Source of the DNA: DAHUYF01 sp963838385
Lineage (GTDB): Bacteria; Pseudomonadota; Alphaproteobacteria; ATCC43930; CGMCC-115725
Length of the DNA stretch: 64,000 nt
NCBI GenBank assembly: GCA_963838385.1
Contig: CAWIRE010000001.1
Coordinates: forward strand, 992,001-1,056,000
Direction of reading: 5' to 3'
The notes below the pieces were generated by a model. That model was given only the letters and a program-made list of their open reading frames with translations. It was not told the DNA's origin and searched no databases. Positions 8,265 through 16,823 of this stretch are shown one piece after another; within the stretch, counting starts at the first letter, position 1, and every line of letters begins with the position of its first letter. The translations under genes and the position numbers were made by a program.

Positions 8265-9366
8265 CGATGATGATCACGAGAAAGATGGAGCGAACGACCG
8301 ACAGGGTGGTGAGCCGGCCGACGCTCTCGGCGCTGCGCGATACCATGAGCCCGGCGTGACAGCCCACCAGCGCGATCGTGGCAGCAAAGAACGGCGCCTT
8401 CAAGACACCCACCCAGAACGTCCATTCCCCGATCGCATTGTGGAGCTGGCGCAGGAAGAGCGGCGGCGCGATGCCAAGTTCCAGCCAGGCCATCAGCAGC
8501 CCGCCGAACAGCGACATGAAATCGGCATAGACCACCAGCAGCGGCAGGGTGAAGACGAGGCCGAACAGGCGCGGCAGCACCAGCACCTCGACGGGATCGA
8601 GGCCGAGGGTGCGCATGGCGTCGACCTCCTCGTTCACCTGCATCGCGCCGATCTCGGCGGTGAACGCGCTACCGGAGCGGCCGGCGACGATGATGGCGGT
8701 GAGCAGCACGCCGAGCTCGCGCAGGATCCCGACGCCGAGCAGGTTAACCGTGAAGATCTCGGCCCCGAACCGGCGCAGCTGCTCGGCGCCCTGATAGGCC
8801 AGCACCACGCCGATGAGAAACGAGAGCAGCCCGAGGATCGGCAGCGCGGTCACGCCGGTGCGCTCCATCTGCGTGACCAGGGAGACCGAACGCAGCCGGC
8901 GCGGATGGCGCAGCGTGCGCCACAGCGTGACCGCCACCAGGCCGAAGAATCCGAGCAGCCCGCGCCCTTCGAGCACCACGTCGATGGTGTTCTTGCCGAG
9001 TCCGGCGAGCGAGGCCAGGACGAGGTCGAGCGGGCCCGGCCGCCGATGCTCCGGGACGGGCGGCTCGCTGCGGGCGACCTGCTCGAGCAGCGGGACGAAA
9101 TCCGCCGCGACGTTTTCAATGCTGGCGTCGACGCCGCGCGCGCCGAGGTCGCGCTGGGTGCGCAGCACCAGCCAGGCGCCGACCGTGTCCAGCCTGTCGA
9201 CCCGAGCCAGGTCGATGCGCAGCCGCGTGCCGGCGGCGACGCCATCGAGCTGCCGCAGCCGCCGGTCGAGCGCCGCGGCCGCCGTGACCAGCCACCCGCC
9301 GGCGGCGTGCAGCACCAGCGCATCGCCCTCGGCTTGGAGATCGAACCCGGTTTCGTCCGACTGCAT
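8224..9366 (-). CDS. MlaE-type permease with N-terminal STAS domain
   Basis: This 380-residue protein starts with a STAS-like domain (about 1-100, including RLRIDLARVDRLDTVGAWLVL). It continues with an MlaE permease of five to six helices carrying the family motifs SLVTQMERTGVTALPILGLL and AGRSGSAFTAEIGAMQVNEEVDA. In E. coli the STAS protein MlaB is separate; here it is fused to the permease, as in other MlaE subfamilies. It is the first gene of the operon, divergent from apt with about 110 bp between. The Met at 9366 is preferred to an upstream Met at 9402 because the STAS domain begins there. Confidence 0.88.
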   Translation of the reverse strand: MQSDETGFDLQAEGDALVLHAAGGWLVTAAAALDRRLRQLDGVAAGTRLRIDLARVDRLDTVGAWLVLRTQRDLGARGVDASIENVAADFVPLLEQVARSEPPVPEHRRPGPLDLVLASLAGLGKNTIDVVLEGRGLLGFFGLVAVTLWRTLRHPRRLRSVSLVTQMERTGVTALPILGLLSFLIGVVLAYQGAEQLRRFGAEIFTVNLLGVGILRELGVLLTAIIVAGRSGSAFTAEIGAMQVNEEVDAMRTLGLDPVEVLVLPRLFGLVFTLPLLVVYADFMSLFGGLLMAWLELGIAPPLFLRQLHNAIGEWTFWVGVLKAPFFAATIALVGCHAGLMVSRSAESVGRLTTLSVVRSIFLVIIIDAAFSVLYARLGI

Positions 9367-9476
9367 GGCGCGACAGTCTACACGGTCGCGCGATGCCGCC
9401 AAGAAATGGTGCTTTCACCGCGCTTCGGTTTGGCTAGAGTAGCCTCCCGAGAAGGCAGCCGCCGAGGGCGAGGGCG

Positions 9477-9992
9477 ATGGATGTGAGACAGCATATCAGG
9501 GGCATTCCCGACTTTCCCAAGCCGGGAATCCTGTTCTACGACATCTCCACCCTCCTGTCGCATGCCGACGCCTGGAAGGCCACCGTCCGCCAGCTCGACG
9601 ACGCGCTGAGGCCTTATCAGCCCGACCTGCTGGTCGGCATCGAGTCGCGCGGCTTTCTGGTCTCGGCGCCGCTCGCCTACAGCCTCGGCTGCGGCTTCAT
9701 CATGGTGAGGAAGCGCGGCAAGCTGCCCGGCGCCACCATCCCCTATACCTACGACCTCGAATACGGCAGCGACACGATCGAGATCCAGGCCGATGCGATC
9801 CGGCCAGGACAACGGGTGATCGTGCTTGATGATCTTCTTGCCACCGGAGGGACGCTCGCGGCCGCCATCCGCCTCTGCCGCATGGTGGGGGGCGACGTGC
9901 TGGCGGCCGCCTGCATCATCGAGCTGAGCTTCCTCAACGGCCGCGACCGCCTCGACGTGCCCTTCACCTCGGTGGTGACCTACGAGTCCTGA
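9477..9992 (+). CDS. apt: Adenine phosphoribosyltransferase
   Basis: This 171-residue, full-length enzyme salvages adenine to AMP using PRPP. The family text is clear: IPDFPKPGILFYDIS at 10-24, VGIESRGF at about 53-60, and the PRPP loop VIVLDDLLATGGTL at 114-127. FRKxGKLP-like text is present as VRKRGKLPG at 77-85. It is transcribed alone, divergent from the lipid transport operon, with the polyamine operon convergent downstream. Confidence 0.95.
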   Translation: MDVRQHIRGIPDFPKPGILFYDISTLLSHADAWKATVRQLDDALRPYQPDLLVGIESRGFLVSAPLAYSLGCGFIMVRKRGKLPGATIPYTYDLEYGSDTIEIQADAIRPGQRVIVLDDLLATGGTLAAAIRLCRMVGGDVLAAACIIELSFLNGRDRLDVPFTSVVTYES

Positions 9993-10006
9993 TCGCACCG
10001 GGCCGC

Positions 10007-10837
10007 TCAACCCGGCCTTCCGCGCTCGTTCTGCCGTGGTGCCCCCGCGCCGCCCATCAGCCGGCCGGCGACCGTCACCAGCACCGCTACGGCCACCAGG
10101 AACAGCGTGGCCAGCGCGTTGATCTGGGGGCTCACCCCCAGCCGGACACTGGAGAAGATCACCATCGGCAAGGTCGTCGAGGACGGGCCCGAGGTGAAGC
10201 TGGCGATGACGAGATCGTCGAGCGACAGGGTGAAGGCGAGCAGCCAGCCCGCCGCCAGCGCCGGGGCGATCAGCGGCAGGGTGATCACCAGGAAGACCTT
10301 GAGCGGCCGCGCGCCGAGATCGAGAGCCGCCTCCTCGAGCGAGCGGTCGAAGGCGGCGAGCCGCGCCTCGACCACCACCGCCACATAGGCGGTGCCGAGC
10401 GTGGTATGGGCGATGGCGATGGTCAGGATGCCGCGGCCTTGCGGCCAGCCCACCGCCTGCTCCAGCGCCACGAACAGCAGCAGCAGCGACAGGCCGGTGA
10501 TGACCTCGGGCATCACCAGCGGCGCGGTGGCGAGCATGCCGAAGAGCGCGCGGCCGCGGAAGCGGCGATAGCGCTGCAGCGCATAGCCCGCCATCGTGCC
10601 GAGCAGCAGCGCGAGGCTGGCGGCGGTGACGGCGATCTCGAGGCTGACCAGCGCGGCGCCCTGGATCGCCTCGTTGTGCAGGAGCTCGACATACCAATGG
10701 GTGGAGAAGCCCGCCCACACGGTGACCAGCCGCGACGCGTTGAAGGAATAGATCACCAGCGAGGCGATCGGGCCGTAGAGGAACACATAACCCACCGCCA
10801 TCATGACCGCGAGGAAGGGCGAGAGCCGGGTGCTCAC
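10007..10837 (-). CDS. potI: Spermidine/putrescine ABC transporter permease (PotI/PotC type)
   Basis: This 276-residue permease has about six membrane helices, including the first, FLAVMMAVGYVFLYGPIASLVIYSFNAS. The cytoplasmic EAA loop reads EEAALDLGARPLKVFLVITLPLIAP. The start is a GTG that overlaps the stop of the upstream permease gene by 4 bp. It is the last gene of a four-gene polyamine import operon. The symbol is given by position and family; potC is equally possible. Confidence 0.85.
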   Translation of the reverse strand: MSTRLSPFLAVMMAVGYVFLYGPIASLVIYSFNASRLVTVWAGFSTHWYVELLHNEAIQGAALVSLEIAVTAASLALLLGTMAGYALQRYRRFRGRALFGMLATAPLVMPEVITGLSLLLLFVALEQAVGWPQGRGILTIAIAHTTLGTAYVAVVVEARLAAFDRSLEEAALDLGARPLKVFLVITLPLIAPALAAGWLLAFTLSLDDLVIASFTSGPSSTTLPMVIFSSVRLGVSPQINALATLFLVAVAVLVTVAGRLMGGAGAPRQNERGRPG

Positions 10838-11700
10838 GCGGTCTCTCCCTGCAGCAGCCGGCGGATGAGGCCCATCGGCACGATCAGCACCACCAGCATG
10901 GCGGTCGCCACCGCCGCGGCCATGGGCCAGTCGTGATTGGCGAAGAACTCGTCCCACAGCACCTTGCCGATCATCAGCGTGTTGGGGCCGCCGAGCAGCT
11001 CGGGAATGACGAACTCGCCCACCGCCGGGATGAAGACCAGCAGCGCGCCCGCGGCGATCCCCGGCAGCGACAGCGGCAATGTCACCCGCAGGAAGGCCTG
11101 CCAGGGCCGGCAGCCGAGATCGGCCGCCGCCTCGAGCAGCGCCGGATCGAGCTTCTCGAGCTGGGCATAGAGCGGCAGGACCATGAACGGCAGGTAGGAA
11201 TAGACGATGCCGACATAGACCGCGAAGGCGTTGTTGAGCAGCGTCAGCGGCTGGTGGATGAGGCCCAGCGCCAACAGCGCGTTGTTGATGACGCCGTTGC
11301 CGTTCAGCAGCCCGATCCAGGCATAGACGCGGATGAGAAAGCTGGTCCAGAACGGCAGGATGACCAGCAGCAGCAGCAGGCCGCGCCAGCGCAGCGGCGC
11401 GCGCACGATGCCATAGGCGAGCGGATATCCCAGCAGCAGGCAGCAGACCGTCGATACGGCGGCGAATTCGAGCGAGTTGAGATAGGCCAGCGCATAGAGA
11501 TCGTCGCCGAAGAGGCGCCCGTAGCTCTCGCCGTCGAGCTGGAGGTGCCCGGCTGCGAACAGTGGCGTGTAGGGCGGGATGCCGATCACGCTCTCGGCGA
11601 CGCTGATCTTGAGCGCGATCAGGAACGGCACGAGGAAGAACAGCACCAGCCAGGCATAAGGCAGCGCCAGCACGGCACGCCGCCGCAGCGCCGCGCTCAT
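10834..11700 (-). CDS. potH: Spermidine/putrescine ABC transporter permease (PotH/PotB type)
   Basis: This 288-residue integral membrane protein has an N-terminal helix (ALPYAWLVLFFLVPFLIALKIS) and several more. The EAA motif LLEAAADLGCRPWQAFLRVTLPLSLPG identifies an ABC importer permease of the PotB/PotH family. It overlaps both neighbours by 4 bp, so the four genes are translationally coupled. It would pair with the 10007-10837 permease to form the channel. Confidence 0.88.
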   Translation of the reverse strand: MSAALRRRAVLALPYAWLVLFFLVPFLIALKISVAESVIGIPPYTPLFAAGHLQLDGESYGRLFGDDLYALAYLNSLEFAAVSTVCCLLLGYPLAYGIVRAPLRWRGLLLLLVILPFWTSFLIRVYAWIGLLNGNGVINNALLALGLIHQPLTLLNNAFAVYVGIVYSYLPFMVLPLYAQLEKLDPALLEAAADLGCRPWQAFLRVTLPLSLPGIAAGALLVFIPAVGEFVIPELLGGPNTLMIGKVLWDEFFANHDWPMAAAVATAMLVVLIVPMGLIRRLLQGETA

Positions 11701-12812
11701 GGCGTCAGCACCACCGCCGCGGCCGGGGCGAAGGCGAGCGCCACCGCCTCGCCCGCGCCATGGGGCGGCGCGCGGCGCGCCGCGTTGACCTGCGTGACCC
11801 GCAGCACCTTGCCGCCGGGAAGCTCGACCTCGTAGGTCGAGGCCTCGCCGCGGTAGGCCGTGCCGCGGACACGGCCTGCCAGCCGGTTGGGCGCGCCCGC
11901 CGGCGCGGCGAAGACGATCTTCTCGGGGCGGACCGCGACGGCCACGGCGCTGCCCGCGGGCAGCGGCCCATGCTCGACGAAGAGCGTCGTGCCGGCCTCG
12001 GCGCTTTCCACCTCCAGCAGACCGCCCTGGGCGCGCAGCACGCGGCCCTCGAACAGGTTCACCCCGCCGATGAAATCGGCGACGAAGCGGTTCGCGGGGG
12101 TTTCGTAGATCTGTTGCGGCGTGCCGAGCTGGACGATGCGGCCTTGCGACATCACGGCGATGCGCGACGCCATGCTCATCGCCTCCTCCTGGTCGTGCGT
12201 CACCATCAGGAAGGTGATGCCGACGCGCTGCTGGATGCGCACCAGCTCGAAGCGGGTCTCTTCGCGCAGCTTGCGGTCGAGCGCCGCCAGCGGCTCGTCA
12301 AGCAGCACCAGCTTTGGCTCCTGCGCCAGCGCGCGCGCCAGCGCCACGCGCTGGCGCTCGCCGCCCGAGAGCTGATGCGGCTTGCGCCCCGCCAGCCGCG
12401 CGAGCTTGACCAGCTCGAGCATGGCCGCGACGCGCGCCGCGCGCTCGGCGGCGGGCACGCGGTCCTGCTTCAGGCCGAATCCCACATTCGCCGCCGCCGT
12501 CATATGCGGGAAGAGCGCATAGGACTGGAACATCATGTTGATCGGACGGCGATAGGGCGGCACGCCGGCCATGTCGACGCCGTCGATCAGGATGCGGCCC
12601 TCGTCCGGCGTCTCGAAGCCCGCGAGCATGCGCAGCAGCGTCGTCTTGCCGCAGCCCGAGGGGCCCAGCAGCGCGAAGAACTCGCCCGCCGCGATGTCCA
12701 GCGACACGCCGTCGACCGCCGCCGCGGCGCCCGGCGCGTAGCGCTTCACCACGCCTTCGATGCGCAGATAGGAGGCTTGCGGCGCCGGACGCGCCGCTTC
12801 GGGCGCCGTCAC
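11697..12812 (-). CDS. potG: Polyamine ABC transporter ATP-binding protein (PotA/PotG)
   Basis: This 371-residue ATPase has Walker A GPSGCGKTTLLR, Q-loop region MMFQSYALFPHMT, signature LSGGERQRVALARAL, Walker B LVLLDEPLAALDR and switch MVTHDQEEA. A C-terminal TOBE-type regulatory domain spans about residue 280-370. This matches PotA/PotG, which energise polyamine uptake. It overlaps the permease gene and the binding-protein gene by 4 bp each. Confidence 0.9.
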   Translation of the reverse strand: MTAPEAARPAPQASYLRIEGVVKRYAPGAAAAVDGVSLDIAAGEFFALLGPSGCGKTTLLRMLAGFETPDEGRILIDGVDMAGVPPYRRPINMMFQSYALFPHMTAAANVGFGLKQDRVPAAERAARVAAMLELVKLARLAGRKPHQLSGGERQRVALARALAQEPKLVLLDEPLAALDRKLREETRFELVRIQQRVGITFLMVTHDQEEAMSMASRIAVMSQGRIVQLGTPQQIYETPANRFVADFIGGVNLFEGRVLRAQGGLLEVESAEAGTTLFVEHGPLPAGSAVAVAVRPEKIVFAAPAGAPNRLAGRVRGTAYRGEASTYEVELPGGKVLRVTQVNAARRAPPHGAGEAVALAFAPAAAVVLTP

Positions 12813-13909
12813 GTGCCGGTCTTCACCTTGGTCCAGGCGCGGGTCCGCAGCCGGTCGTATTGCGGCGTCGCCAGCGTGTCGAAGAACAGGCGCGCGCGCA
12901 CCTCGGGCGGCGGATAGATGCCGGGGTTGTTGCGGATGTCCTCGTCGACGCGATCGGTGGCGAGCCGGTTGGGATTGGCGTAGGCCACGGTGTTGGAGAT
13001 CGCGGCGATGATCTCCGGCCGAAGGATGAAGTCGATGAAGCGCAGCGCATTCTCGGCATGGGGCGCATCCTTGGGGATCGCCATCATGTCGACCCAGAGC
13101 ATCGCCCCTTCCTTGGGGATGGTGTAGGCGATCTCGACGCCGTTCTTGGCCTCGGCGGCGCGGTTCTTCGCCTGGATCACGTCGCCGGAATAGCCGAAGG
13201 CGACGCAGAGATCGCCATTGGCGAGATCGTTGATGTATTGCGAGGAGTTGAACTTGCGGATGTAGGGGCGGATCGCCAGCACCGCAGCGGCCGCCTTCTC
13301 GAGGTCCTTGGGGTCGCGGCTCAGCGGCGGCTGGCCGAGATAGGCCAGCGCCGCCGGGAACATCTCCTGCGGCGTGTCGAGCAGCGAGATGCCGCAGCCC
13401 GCGAGCTTCTTGGCGTTGGCGGGATCGAAGAGGAGCTTGAGGCTGTCGGCCGGCGCCATGGGGCCCAGCGCCGCCTTGACCTTGGCGGGGTTGTAGCCGA
13501 TGCCGGTGGTGCCCCAGAGATAGGGCACGCCGTACTGGTTGCCGGGGTCGGCACCGGCGGCGAAGCCCAGGATCTGCGGATCGAGATTGCCGTAATTGGC
13601 CAGCTTCGCCTTGTCCAGCTTCCGGAAGGCGCCGGCCTCGATCTCGCGCGCCATGTAGGGCATCGCCGAGGGCACGACGAGATCATAGCCGGAATGGCCG
13701 GTCATCAGCTTGGTCTCGAGCGTCTCGTTGTTGTCGTAGACGTCGTAATGCACCTTGATGCCGGTCTCGGCCTCGAAGCGGGCGATGGTGTCGGCGGCGA
13801 TGTAGTCGGACCAGTTGTAGATGTTGAGCGTCTTGCCGTCCTCAGCGCGCGCCGCGGTCGGGGCCAGGAGGACGGCGAGGCTGAGGCATAACGCAAGGCG
13901 AGCAATCAT
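12809..13909 (-). CDS. potF: Periplasmic putrescine-binding protein (PotF-like)
   Basis: This 366-residue protein has a signal peptide (MIARLALCLSLAVLLAPTAARAEDG). The mature start KTLNIYNWSDYIAADTIARFE is the classical PotF/PotD opening. Further family text includes DVYDNNETLETKLMTGHSGYDLVVPS and VPYLWGTTGIGYNPAKV. The combination YNWSDYI and WGTTGIGYN favours PotF (putrescine) over PotD (inference). It is the first gene of the potF-G-H-I order and delivers the ligand to the permeases. The ATG at 13909 is the only Met followed by a signal peptide. Confidence 0.9.
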   Translation of the reverse strand: MIARLALCLSLAVLLAPTAARAEDGKTLNIYNWSDYIAADTIARFEAETGIKVHYDVYDNNETLETKLMTGHSGYDLVVPSAMPYMAREIEAGAFRKLDKAKLANYGNLDPQILGFAAGADPGNQYGVPYLWGTTGIGYNPAKVKAALGPMAPADSLKLLFDPANAKKLAGCGISLLDTPQEMFPAALAYLGQPPLSRDPKDLEKAAAAVLAIRPYIRKFNSSQYINDLANGDLCVAFGYSGDVIQAKNRAAEAKNGVEIAYTIPKEGAMLWVDMMAIPKDAPHAENALRFIDFILRPEIIAAISNTVAYANPNRLATDRVDEDIRNNPGIYPPPEVRARLFFDTLATPQYDRLRTRAWTKVKTGT

Positions 13910-13982
13910 CCCATGGCCCCCCAAGGCGCTCGAAGGCCGGCCATTGAAAGCGGCGGCTCGCGCGCTTGTCAATCGCGCCGGC

Positions 13983-14930
13983 TCAGCCGCCGCCCGGAGG
14001 AAGCCCCTGCGGCGCCGCCTCGCCCCCGCTCTCGGCGAGATCGTGAAAGCGGTGGAAGTCGACGATGCGCCGGCCATCCTCGTCGAAGTGGAGGATGTCG
14101 GCGAGACGCCGGTTCCAGACGAGGTCGCCGGCGATATAGGAGTGGCGCGCATGCACCGTCTGCGCGAAGGTGGCGTCGAGCCCGATCAAGGTGACGACGA
14201 TCTCCGCCCTTTCGGCCGCGAGCGTCTCCGCCGTTGCCCGGTAGAGCGGGCTCCTCTCGTCGATGCGATGCATCACCATCCAGGTCAGCGCGAACATCGG
14301 GCTGCGGGCCCGCATCAGCGCCAGATCGTGGAAGCGCCGCATGGCGGTCCCTTCGCTGGTTTGCTCGTCGCGCAGCAGCGAGACGCTCACCTGCGCCTCG
14401 AGGATTTGATCATTGCGCCGCTGATTGGCTGCGCGGAACATCAGCGTCGGCACCCCGTCGTAAGACGCCACGACCGCAATGCGGCTGAACAGCACGCGCG
14501 CCGTCGGACGCGAGAAGCGGGCAAAGATCACTCCGGTCGCCAGCGCCAGCCCGCTCATCCCCAGCAGCACCTCCAGGCAGACCAGCAGATTGGCGGCGAG
14601 CGACTGCGGGTACATCTGGCCATAGCCGATCGTCGCCATGGTCTGGATGCTGAAGAAGAAGGCGTCGGCGAATGAGCCCGGCCGGGCATTGCCGATGCCG
14701 TCACCGGAGAGCAGGTAAAGCGCGGCAAAGACAACGTTGAAGCCGAGGTAAGCCAGAGACAGCACGCCGAAGAAGCCGCGCCAGGGAACGGTCAGCAGGC
14801 CGTGATAGAGGTCGAGGCCGCCGAACCCGCCGCGGCGCGGGCGCCGCACCCGCGGCCCCGGAAGGCCGGCGGCGGGGAAACTGCGTGCCTGGCCGTCCGC
14901 CGACTTGCCTCTCGCTCCGCGCGCCATCAT
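13983..14930 (-). CDS. Inward-rectifier-type potassium channel (KirBac)
   Basis: This 315-residue protein has a basic N-terminus, then helix 1 (about 52-74). The pore loop carries the K+ selectivity filter TIGYGQ at 100-105, and helix 2 spans about 112-137. A cytoplasmic domain of about 175 residues follows, with Kir-type text such as ARVLFSRIAVVASYDGVPTLMFRAANQR and ALTWMVMHRIDE. This is the KirBac family, a tetrameric potassium channel gated by its cytoplasmic immunoglobulin-like domain. It is not obviously in an operon. Confidence 0.92.
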   Translation of the reverse strand: MMARGARGKSADGQARSFPAAGLPGPRVRRPRRGGFGGLDLYHGLLTVPWRGFFGVLSLAYLGFNVVFAALYLLSGDGIGNARPGSFADAFFFSIQTMATIGYGQMYPQSLAANLLVCLEVLLGMSGLALATGVIFARFSRPTARVLFSRIAVVASYDGVPTLMFRAANQRRNDQILEAQVSVSLLRDEQTSEGTAMRRFHDLALMRARSPMFALTWMVMHRIDERSPLYRATAETLAAERAEIVVTLIGLDATFAQTVHARHSYIAGDLVWNRRLADILHFDEDGRRIVDFHRFHDLAESGGEAAPQGLPPGGG

Positions 14931-15105
14931 CCGGCCTGCTCCCGCGCTGCGGCTTATCGCACCGCCCGATTCTAGCCAATTACCGTCTGCCGCGCACCGC
15001 CGCCGCGTCAGTATCGCCGCGGGCGAAAAAACTTGGCCGCTGCGGGGAATAAAGCGGCGTGGTCGCCCGTATAACCCTCAAGGGGAGCGACAGGAGATTG
15101 GGACA

Positions 15106-15267
15106 ATGGGACATTTTCATTGCGAGCCGCCGCTCTCTCAAATGCTCGAGGATCCCTTGACCCAGGCGCTCATGGAGAGCGACGGGGTCGATCCGGGCAC
15201 GCTGCGCGAACTCATCAGCGAGGCGCGACAGCGGATCGCCGAGGCCGAGCCCGGCGACCGGAACTGA
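15106..15267 (+). CDS. Conserved small protein (53 aa)
   Basis: The encoded protein begins MGHFHCEPPLSQMLEDPLT and ends RQRIAEAEPGDRN. The start is set by a good ribosome-binding site (AGGAG at 15092-15096, 9 bases before the ATG); the upstream open frame is not expected to be translated. The text is acidic and helical with no signal peptide. Short proteins of this look occur in alphaproteobacteria; the function is unknown. It is convergent with gcvPB. Confidence 0.6.
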   Translation: MGHFHCEPPLSQMLEDPLTQALMESDGVDPGTLRELISEARQRIAEAEPGDRN

Positions 15268-15278
15268 TCGAGGGCGCA

Positions 15279-16823
15279 CTACTCCGCCGCTTCCACCGTC
15301 TTTCGCCAGCGCAGCACCGGCTTGCGCGCCGCCGCCGTCTCGTCGAGCCGGCGGCGGGGCGTGAAGCGGGGCGCGGCGTGAAACTCGGCCGCCTCGCCCT
15401 CCCTGGCTCGCGCCGCGAGCGCGCGCACCACGGAGATGAAGCGGTCGAGCGACGCCTTGCTCTCGCTCTCCGTGGGCTCCATCAGCAGCGCGCCATGGAC
15501 GACCAGCGGGAAGTACATGGTCATGGGGTGGAACCCCTCGTCGGTCAGCGCCTTGGCGAAATCGAGCGTGGTGACGCCGCTGTCCCGGAGGAAGCGGTCG
15601 TCGAACAGCACCTCGTGCATGCAGGGCCCCGGATATGAGGCGGTGAGCACATCGCCGAGCCGCGCCAGCAGGTAGTTGGCGTTCAGCACCGCATCGCCGG
15701 AAAGCTGGCGCAGCCCATCCGCGCCGTGGCTCATGATATAGGCGAGCGCGCGCACGAACATGCCCATCTGGCCATGAAAGCCCTTGAGCCGGCCGATGGC
15801 CTGTGCCGCCTGCCCCTCGGCCTGCTCGACCAGCCGGAACCCGGCCTGGTCGTGCACCAGCCAGGGCAGCGGCGCGAAGGCTGCCAGGCTCGCCGCCAGC
15901 ACCACCGGCCCCGAGCCCGGCCCGCCGCCGCCATGCGGCGTCGAGAAGGTCTTGTGCAGGTTGAGATGCATGCAGTCGACGCCGAGATCGCCGGGCCGGA
16001 CGCGGCCGACCAGGGCGTTGAAATTGGCGCCGTCGCAGTAGAAATAGGCGCCCGCCTCGTGCACCGCCTCGGCGATCGCCAGGATCTCGTCCTCGAACAG
16101 GCCGCAGGTATTGGGGTTGGTGAGCATGATCGCCGCGACGTCGGGCCCGAGCCGCGCCTTGAGCGCGCCGAGATCGATGCGGCCGCGCTCGTTGGCCGGG
16201 ATCGCCTCGACCGCATAGCCGCAGGTGGCCGCCGTCGCCGGGTTCGTGCCATGCGCCGATTCCGGCACCAGCACCCGCCCGCGCCGGTCGCCGCGCGCCG
16301 CCAGCGCCGCGGCGATGCACATCATGCCGCAGAGCTCGCCATGGGCGCCCGCCGCCGGGCTCATCGCCACCGCCGGCATGCCGGTGAGCGCCTTGAGCCA
16401 ACTGGCCAGGGTATCGATCAGCTCCAGCGCGCCCTGCACCGTCGACAGCGGCTGCAGCGGATGGACGTCGGCGAAGCCCGGCAGCCGCGCCAGCTTCTCG
16501 TTGAGGCGCGGGTTGTGCTTCATGGTGCAGGAGCCGAGCGGATAGAGCCCCATATCGATGCCGTAATTCTTCTGCGAGGCGCGCATGAAGTGGCGCACCA
16601 CCTGCGGCTCGCTGAGGCCGGGAAGGCCGATCGGGCCTTGGCGGCGCAGCGCGCCGAGCCGGTCGGCCGCCGGCGGCTCCGGCAGGTCGACGCCGGTCCG
16701 CCCGGGCGCGTCCTGCTCGAACAGCAGGGGATCCTCGAGCTGCAGCCCGCGATTGCCGCTGAACGTCGCGGTCTCCGCCGCCTCGGGCGCGAAGCCGCTG
16801 AGCGCCTTGCTCCACTCGCTCAT
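15279..16823 (-). CDS. gcvPB: Glycine dehydrogenase (decarboxylating) subunit 2
   Basis: This 514-residue beta subunit of the split P-protein binds PLP through Lys291 in HLNLHKTFSTPHGGGGPG. Other family motifs are YPLGSCTMKHNPR (about 94-106), VPESAHGTNPATA (187-199) and LTNPNTCGLFE. With subunit 1 it decarboxylates glycine and passes the aminomethyl group to the lipoyl arm of GcvH. The start overlaps the gcvPA stop by 4 bp. It is the last gene of the riboswitch-controlled operon. Confidence 0.96.
   Translation of the reverse strand: MSEWSKALSGFAPEAAETATFSGNRGLQLEDPLLFEQDAPGRTGVDLPEPPAADRLGALRRQGPIGLPGLSEPQVVRHFMRASQKNYGIDMGLYPLGSCTMKHNPRLNEKLARLPGFADVHPLQPLSTVQGALELIDTLASWLKALTGMPAVAMSPAAGAHGELCGMMCIAAALAARGDRRGRVLVPESAHGTNPATAATCGYAVEAIPANERGRIDLGALKARLGPDVAAIMLTNPNTCGLFEDEILAIAEAVHEAGAYFYCDGANFNALVGRVRPGDLGVDCMHLNLHKTFSTPHGGGGPGSGPVVLAASLAAFAPLPWLVHDQAGFRLVEQAEGQAAQAIGRLKGFHGQMGMFVRALAYIMSHGADGLRQLSGDAVLNANYLLARLGDVLTASYPGPCMHEVLFDDRFLRDSGVTTLDFAKALTDEGFHPMTMYFPLVVHGALLMEPTESESKASLDRFISVVRALAARAREGEAAEFHAAPRFTPRRRLDETAAARKPVLRWRKTVEAAE

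Noticed and set aside
6447..8270. A 607-codon plus-strand frame opposite the lipid transport operon
   Set aside because: The opposite strand encodes MlaD- and MlaF-like proteins with all expected motifs.
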